From Pseudomonas anguilliseptica (GTDB lineage Bacteria > Pseudomonadota > Gammaproteobacteria > Pseudomonadales > Pseudomonadaceae): a stretch of 64,000 nt of DNA. Shown here piece after piece: positions 59,881 through 64,000 of this stretch. A program made the translations under genes and the position numbers. The notes below the pieces were generated by a model. That model had not been told where the DNA came from. It worked only from the letters and a program-made list of their open reading frames with translations, and searched no databases. The stretch's first letter is position 1. Every line of letters begins with the position of its first letter. The DNA is taken from NCBI RefSeq assembly GCF_021375795.1, contig NZ_JAEIOI010000002.1:434001-498000 (forward strand), given 5' to 3'.

Positions 59881-60507
59881 ATGAGTCTGGAAACCTGGCT
59901 GTTGTTCGCAAGCGCTGCACTGGTGGTGATCCTGATCCCCGGCCCGCTGTCACTGCTGATGGTCAGCAACAGCCTCAATTACGGCCTGCGCCGCTCGGCT
60001 CCGGCCTTTATCGGCGGGGTGTCAGCCTCGATCTGCCTGCTGAGCGCTTCCGCCCTGGGACTGGGCGCCCTATTACTGGCCTCCGAGCAGCTGTTCAGCC
60101 TGCTCAAGCTGGTCGGTGCGCTGTACCTGTTCTACCTCGCCTGGCAGAGCTGGCAGGAATCACGCAAAGCCGCCAAGCCGGTGACGGCCGAAGAGCAGCC
60201 AGTCAACCCAAGTTTTCGCAGCATGTTCTGGAAAGCCTTCGGCCTGGGCGCAAGCAACCCCAAGGACATCCTGTTCTTCGCCGCCTTCCTGCCGCAATTC
60301 ATCAGCGCCGAACGCCCCATGCTGGGCCAGTTGCTGGTGATGATCGCCACCTGGGCGGTGCTCGACCTGTGCTGCAAGCTGTTCTACGGCCTGAGCGCCC
60401 AGGGTGCTGCGCGCTACCTGCGCTCAGGTAAGGGCCAGGTGTGGTTCAACCGTATCAGTGCTGCGCTGTTTGGCGGTGCCGGCGCTGCCTCACTGCTTAG
60501 TCGCTAA
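59881..60507 (+). CDS. LysE/RhtB-family exporter
   Basis: A 208-residue inner-membrane protein with six hydrophobic segments and the LysE/RhtB signature near the N-terminus (LIPGPLSLLMVSNSLNYGLRRS). It exports amino acids or related compounds; substrate unknown. GGAGAA precedes the ATG; an in-frame ATG at 59842 overlaps the terminator. It could guard against toxic intermediates, but no evidence links it to purines beyond location. Confidence 0.88.
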   Translation: MSLETWLLFASAALVVILIPGPLSLLMVSNSLNYGLRRSAPAFIGGVSASICLLSASALGLGALLLASEQLFSLLKLVGALYLFYLAWQSWQESRKAAKPVTAEEQPVNPSFRSMFWKAFGLGASNPKDILFFAAFLPQFISAERPMLGQLLVMIATWAVLDLCCKLFYGLSAQGAARYLRSGKGQVWFNRISAALFGGAGAASLLSR

Positions 60508-60521
60508 CGCTATTACTGAAC

Positions 60522-60550
60522 TCGCGAAGCCCACAGCCCTGGGCTTCGCG
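60522..60550. repeat. strong inverted repeat after the LysE-type gene
   Basis: CGCGAAGCCCA / TGGGCTTCGCG with a 6-nt loop (an 11-bp perfect stem). It lies between the LysE-type exporter gene and hiuH, and may act as a terminator or mRNA-protecting structure; no T-run follows. Confidence 0.6.
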
Positions 60551-60582
60551 CTCCGCCCCATTCAGCCGCTCAAATTGCAGGC

Positions 60583-60610
60583 AAAAAAAAGCCCGCAGTG
60601 TGGGCGGGCT
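60583..60610 (-). terminator. intrinsic terminator after hiuH
   Basis: On the minus strand, AGCCCGC / GCGGGCT with a loop is followed by a T8 run, 43 nt after the hiuH stop. Confidence 0.75.
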
Positions 60611-60652
60611 AATGACTCTTGAATGGAGTCAGAGGGTGACAAGCATTCGGTT

Positions 60653-61006
60653 TCAGCTACCGCGGTAGGTGGAGTAGCTGTATGGGGAAATCAGCAAGGG
60701 CACGTGGTAATGCTCCTGGCCGGCATCGATACCAAAGCGCAGCACCACCACATCCAGGAAGGCCTGCTCAGGCAGCTTGACGCCGCGAGCACGGTAATAA
60801 TCGCCAGCATGGAAGTGCAGTTGATACACACCCGTGCGGTATTGCTCACCTTGCAACACAGGGGCATCACAGCGGCCATCGTGATTGGTGAGAACGCTGG
60901 TAAGCAGCTCAAGCTGAGCCCCTTCAACGCGATACAGCTCGATCTTCAGCTCGCTGCCAGGGCAACCGTGGGCAGCATCCAGTACGTGTGTAGTCAATCG
61001 TCCCAT
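60653..61006 (-). CDS. hiuH: 5-hydroxyisourate hydrolase (transthyretin-like)
   Basis: A 117-residue HiuH with the catalytic N-terminal TTHVLD (His), the conserved Arg-containing DGRCDAP, and the C-terminal signature [18 protein letters not shown]. It converts 5-hydroxyisourate to OHCU in urate degradation. The ATG at 61006 gives the usual length but has no clear ribosome site. An in-frame ATG at 61150 would add 48 residues with a hydrophobic stretch, made partly of a triple 9-bp repeat. Which start is used is open. Confidence 0.9.
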   Translation of the reverse strand: MGRLTTHVLDAAHGCPGSELKIELYRVEGAQLELLTSVLTNHDGRCDAPVLQGEQYRTGVYQLHFHAGDYYRARGVKLPEQAFLDVVVLRFGIDAGQEHYHVPLLISPYSYSTYRGS

Positions 61007-61150
61007 TGCGTATGGGCATCTGCGTGAACCCGCCAGCACAGATGCCGCACCTCCTCTACTTTTATTGAAATTCGCCAGAGCAGTCAGAGCAGTCAGAGCA
61101 GCCGCCATAACGACTGCCCAGCAGAGCACCTGATCCAGAGAATAAGACAT
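61007..61150 (-). other. in-frame 5' extension of hiuH with tandem repeat
   Basis: The hiuH frame is open to an ATG at 61150. The extension encodes [20 protein letters not shown] and then ALTALANF and a short linker, a membrane-segment-like sequence. Three 9-bp copies of CAGAGCAG(T/C) at 61076-61102 (plus strand) encode the ALT ALT ALA part. Neither start has a good ribosome site. Confidence 0.4.
61076..61102. repeat. triple 9-bp tandem repeat
   Basis: Three direct copies of CAGAGCAGT, the last ending in C, in phase with the extended hiuH frame. Repeat number could vary and so change the length of any N-terminal extension by three residues per copy. Confidence 0.85.
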
Positions 61151-61162
61151 TTACACAAAAAG

Positions 61163-61172
61163 TTGTACACAA
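61163..61172. promoter_or_regulatory. TTGTACACAA site upstream of hiuH
   Basis: A TTGTAYACAA copy, identical to that near gntR, in the divergent hiuH/puuE control region, 13 nt before the ATG at 61150 and 157 nt before that at 61006. Confidence 0.55.
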
Positions 61173-61342
61173 TAATTTGCTATTTTTTGCATTAACAGCC
61201 GAGCCAAGGTAAATCAAAATCATGGATAAGCGCTTGCCATACCTGGCTTTAACGGAAAACTCCTGACAGCTTGGACAAATTCGATGGCAACGCACTTTTT
61301 CGCAAAATAAGTGAATTTTCGATTTACAAAACACAAAGCACT

Positions 61343-61352
61343 TTGTATACAA
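61343..61352. promoter_or_regulatory. TTGTATACAA site upstream of puuE
   Basis: A perfect palindrome TTGTATACAA, identical to the copy near the permease. About 74 nt upstream of the puuE GTG. It overlaps a second inverted repeat, ACAAAG-CA-CTTTGT, at its left. Confidence 0.6.
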
Positions 61353-61425
61353 TTGAACCATCACGGTCGTGCAACGTGCTGACGCTTGCCCTATGACCGC
61401 CACAACAGCAAGAAGGAAGACTGCA

Positions 61426-62367
61426 GTGAGCGCTGACTACCCACGCGACCTGATCGGTTACGCCAACAACCCGCCCCACCCGCACTGGCCGAATGATGCG
61501 CGCATCGCCCTGTCGTTTGTTCTCAATTACGAAGAAGGTGGCGAACGCAACATCCTCCATGGCGACAAGGAGTCCGAGGCGTTTCTCTCCGAAATGGTCG
61601 CGGCACAACCGCTGCAGGGCCAGCGTAACCTGTGCATGGAATCGCTCTACGAGTATGGCAGCCGCGCCGGTGTCTGGCGTTTGCTCAACCTGTTCCAGAA
61701 ACACAACATCCCGCTGACCATCTTTGCCGTGGCCATGGCGGCGCAGCGTCACCCGGATGCGATCAAGGCGATGGCCGCCGCAGGTCACGAGATCTGCAGC
61801 CACGGCTACCGCTGGATCGACTACCAGAACATGAGCGAAGCCGAAGAGCGCGAGCATATGCTCGAAGCCATCCGCATCCTCACCGAACTGACCGGCGAAC
61901 GCCCAGTGGGCTGGTACACCGGCCGCCTCGGCCCGAACACCCGCCGCCTGGTGCGTGAAGAAGGTGGCTTCCTGTATGACAGCGACACCTACGACGACGA
62001 CCTGCCCTACTGGGACCCGGCCAGCACCGCAGCCAAGCCGCATCTGGTGATCCCCTACACCTTGGACACCAATGACATGCGCTTCACTCAGGTGCAGGGC
62101 TTCAACAAGGGCGATGACTTCTTCGAGTACCTGAAAGATGCCTTCGATGTGCTCTACGCCGAAGGCGTGGCCGGCGCACCGAAGATGCTTTCGATCGGCA
62201 TGCACTGCCGCCTGCTCGGCCGCCCGGCGCGCCTGGCATCGCTGGCAAAATTTCTCGAATACGTGCAAAGCCACGAAAAAGTCTGGTGCGCCCGCCGCGT
62301 CGACATCGCTAAACACTGGCACGCGACCCATCCGCTGCAAGAGCCATCCAAGGAGAGCTCGAAATGA
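61426..62367 (+). CDS. puuE: allantoinase PuuE (polysaccharide deacetylase-like)
   Basis: A 313-residue metal-independent allantoinase converting allantoin to allantoate. NodB-like fold motifs are visible: FVLNYEEGGERNILHGDKESE, EICSHGYRWIDY and SIGMHCRLLGRPAR. The GTG at 61426 follows AAGGAAGA and gives SADYPRDLIGY as start; ATGs at 61369 and 61393 lack a ribosome site. It heads puuE-uraD-alc. Confidence 0.92.
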   Translation: MSADYPRDLIGYANNPPHPHWPNDARIALSFVLNYEEGGERNILHGDKESEAFLSEMVAAQPLQGQRNLCMESLYEYGSRAGVWRLLNLFQKHNIPLTIFAVAMAAQRHPDAIKAMAAAGHEICSHGYRWIDYQNMSEAEEREHMLEAIRILTELTGERPVGWYTGRLGPNTRRLVREEGGFLYDSDTYDDDLPYWDPASTAAKPHLVIPYTLDTNDMRFTQVQGFNKGDDFFEYLKDAFDVLYAEGVAGAPKMLSIGMHCRLLGRPARLASLAKFLEYVQSHEKVWCARRVDIAKHWHATHPLQEPSKESSK

Positions 62368-62879
62368 GCCGTTTTCAAACCCTGACCCCATCGCGCCTGA
62401 GCCGCGAAGACTTCGTAAAAGTCTTCGCCGACATTTACGAACACTCGCCCTGGGTCGCCGAGAAGGCTTTTGACCTGGGCCAGGACGACAGCATCAACGA
62501 AATCAACGGCCTGCATCAGCGCATGGCCGACCTGTTGCTCAGTGCCAGCCACGCTGCACAGCTGGCGCTGATCAATGCTCACCCGGATCTGGCCGGCAAG
62601 GCAGCCGTTCGTGGTGAGTTAACCGCCTCCTCCACATCGGAGCAGGCCGGTGCGGGCATTCATGAATGCACCGCAGAAGAGTTCGTCCGCTTTACCGAAC
62701 TGAACGATGCCTACAAGGCCAAGTTCGGCTTCCCCTTCATCATGGCGGTGAAAGGCAGCAATCGGCACCAGATCCTGGCGGCTTTCGAGGAGCGGATTCA
62801 CAACTCCCCGGAGCAGGAATTCGCCTGTGCGCTGGCCGAGATCAACAAGATCGCGCTGTTCCGCTTGCAGCAGTTGTAG
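62364..62879 (+). CDS. uraD: OHCU decarboxylase
   Basis: A 171-residue enzyme decarboxylating OHCU to (S)-allantoin, the step after HiuH. The conserved catalytic His-Glu pair lies in LINAHPDLAGK (His near residue 73) and in the C-terminal KGSNRHQILAAFEERIHN. It overlaps puuE by 4 nt. No odd features. Confidence 0.93.
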   Translation: MSRFQTLTPSRLSREDFVKVFADIYEHSPWVAEKAFDLGQDDSINEINGLHQRMADLLLSASHAAQLALINAHPDLAGKAAVRGELTASSTSEQAGAGIHECTAEEFVRFTELNDAYKAKFGFPFIMAVKGSNRHQILAAFEERIHNSPEQEFACALAEINKIALFRLQQL

Positions 62880-62929
62880 GCCGCAAGCCCACCGCCCTCC
62901 CCAACGCCATCATCTAAGGCAGACATTTC

Positions 62930-63925
62930 ATGAAAGCTTACGCCGTACCCTTTGAGAAATACGTCAACCTCGCCGACGCACGCCTGGGCACCAAGGCCAT
63001 CTCGGTCACCGACGACTGGTTCGCCGACGTTAACCGTCTGTTCCAGCCGACCCCGGCCGTATGGAAGGAGGGCGTGTTCGATGATAACGGCAAGTGGATG
63101 GATGGCTGGGAGTCGCGCCGCAAGCGCTTCGAAGGTTACGACAGCGCAGTGATCCGCCTGGGCGTACCGGGCTCGATCAAAGGCGTGGACATCGACACCA
63201 GTTTCTTCACCGGTAACTTCCCGCCGTCGGCGTCCCTTGAAGGCTGCTTCGTCGCCGAAGGTGACCCAACCGACGCCACCCAGTGGACCGAGGTGCTGGG
63301 CGCAGTCGAACTGCAAGGCAACAGCCACCACTACCACGAAATCAATAACGCCCAGGCCTTCACCCACCTGCGCTTCAACATCTATCCAGACGGCGGCGTC
63401 GCTCGTCTGCGCGTTTACGGCGTACCGTTCCGTGACTGGAGCAATGTCGGCGACAACGAGCAGATTGACCTGGCAGCTGCACTGAATGGCGGTCGCGCCC
63501 TGGCCTGCTCGGACGAACACTTCGGCCGCATGAGCAACATCCTCAACCCGGGCCGTGGCATCAACATGGGCGACGGCTGGGAAACCGCACGTCGTCGCAC
63601 ACCGGGTAACGACTGGGTAATCGTCGCCCTCGGCCATCCGGGCGAGATCGAACGCATTGTCGTCGACACCCTGCACTTCAAAGGCAACTATCCGGACAGC
63701 TGCTCGATCCAGGGCGCATTCGTCAAAGGTGGCACCGACAGCCAGATCGAAACCCAGAGCCTGTTCTGGCGCGACCTGCTGCCGAGCCAGAAGCTGCAGA
63801 TGCACGCCGAACACGAGTTCAGCGAGCAGATCAACGCACTGGGGCCGATCACCCACGTACGGGTGAACGTATTCCCGGACGGTGGTATCAGCCGCCTGCG
63901 TCTGTTCGGCAAAGTCGCCAAGTAA
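62930..63925 (+). CDS. alc: allantoicase
   Basis: A 331-residue enzyme hydrolysing allantoate to ureidoglycolate and urea. It consists of two similar beta-jellyroll halves: [23 protein letters not shown]...[11 protein letters not shown] and [23 protein letters not shown]...[11 protein letters not shown], the repeat of the family. It lies 50 nt after uraD on the same strand and probably in the same operon. Confidence 0.95.
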   Translation: MKAYAVPFEKYVNLADARLGTKAISVTDDWFADVNRLFQPTPAVWKEGVFDDNGKWMDGWESRRKRFEGYDSAVIRLGVPGSIKGVDIDTSFFTGNFPPSASLEGCFVAEGDPTDATQWTEVLGAVELQGNSHHYHEINNAQAFTHLRFNIYPDGGVARLRVYGVPFRDWSNVGDNEQIDLAAALNGGRALACSDEHFGRMSNILNPGRGINMGDGWETARRRTPGNDWVIVALGHPGEIERIVVDTLHFKGNYPDSCSIQGAFVKGGTDSQIETQSLFWRDLLPSQKLQMHAEHEFSEQINALGPITHVRVNVFPDGGISRLRLFGKVAK

Positions 63926-63935
63926 GCCAATAAAA

Positions 63936-63958
63936 CCCCTCTCCCATTGGGAGAGGGG
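63936..63958. repeat. perfect inverted repeat after alc
   Basis: CCCCTCTCCCA / TGGGAGAGGGG with a single central T (11-bp arms). It has no T-run, so it is a weak terminator candidate; it may be an intergenic repeat unit. Only one copy is seen in this window. Confidence 0.6.
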
Positions 63959-63985
63959 CATAAACGAACGAACAAGAAGACCAAC

Positions 63986-64000
63986 ATGCGCACATTGATC
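63986..64000 (+). CDS. start of the next gene, probably ureidoglycolate lyase
   Basis: Only MRTLI is visible before the window ends. The order after alc in P. aeruginosa leads to ureidoglycolate lyase, whose N-terminus begins this way as I recall, so that is the best guess. No direct evidence beyond the five codons and position. Confidence 0.45.

Noticed and set aside
61076..61102. Three 9-bp repeats as a CRISPR-like array
   Set aside because: Repeats are contiguous, too short and without spacers; simple tandem repeat.
63936..63958. REP-type mobile repeat after alc
   Set aside because: A single clean inverted repeat with no second copy in the window and no known REP core; left as an unnamed inverted repeat.

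Overview
The window is an ordinary chromosomal segment of a Pseudomonas-like gammaproteobacterium. GC content looks moderately high (about 58-60% by eye, not counted). Gene order follows Pseudomonas aeruginosa PAO1 in three blocks, as I remember that genome: ftsK-trxB-aat-bpt-infA-clpA-clpS-cspD-icd-nudix-mnmA-hflD-purB-roxA-aceA (PA2615-PA2634), ctpM-transporter-tlpQ-bqsSR-PepSY-PepSY (PA2652-PA2659), and ligA-zipA-smc-gntR-alkB2-xdhABC-guaD-gntR-NCS2-hiuH-puuE-uraD-alc (PA1514-PA1529). I see no insertion sequence, prophage, CRISPR array, rRNA or tRNA. The species cannot be named from this sequence alone.

Layout. 1-18120 holds cell division, thioredoxin, N-degron (Aat, Bpt, ClpS, ClpA), translation initiation, cold-shock-like CspD, the isocitrate node (icd and aceA), tRNA thiolation (mnmA-hflD), purine synthesis (purB) and ribosome hydroxylation (roxA). 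The monomeric isocitrate dehydrogenase gene idh, usually beside icd in pseudomonads, is absent. 18186-20802 holds small hypotheticals and a secreted pectin-acetylesterase-family hydrolase. 21207-26749 holds two chemoreceptors (CtpM-like and TlpQ-like) flanking an Na+/H+-antiporter-family transporter. 26851-30090 holds an FMN reductase and a BqsSR/CarSR-like two-component operon with two PepSY proteins. 30280-41500 is the accessory part: patatin, alpha/beta hydrolase, GlxA-type regulator, periplasmic binding protein, PnuC with a NadR-like kinase, a membrane-anchored dihaem cytochrome paired with a membrane-anchored catalase-fold protein, QueD and a TRL-like lipoprotein. 41544-50510 holds ligA, zipA, smc, a GntR regulator and alkane hydroxylase alkB2. 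50815-64000 is a complete purine catabolism locus running from guanine and xanthine to urate, allantoin and ureidoglycolate. The gene for urate oxidation itself is not visible here.

The most useful new observations are regulatory. A TTGTAYACAA site occurs in four purine-catabolism promoter regions (gntR, the NCS2 permease, hiuH, puuE). A different palindrome, TTGAC-N6-GTCAG, occurs once in front of the NCS2 permease and, in one exact and one slightly degenerate copy, in front of xdhA. The permease therefore carries both signals. The icd promoter carries two TGTAGT-N3-ACTACA-like palindromes, and the gntR-alkB2 gap carries two perfect 17-bp palindromes. A 43-codon proline-rich reading frame overlaps the xdhC start by ATGA. 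The dihaem cytochrome and catalase-fold pair looks like a possible periplasmic lipid-oxidation (oxylipin) module. All functions are inferred from sequence reading and remembered family knowledge; no search was run.
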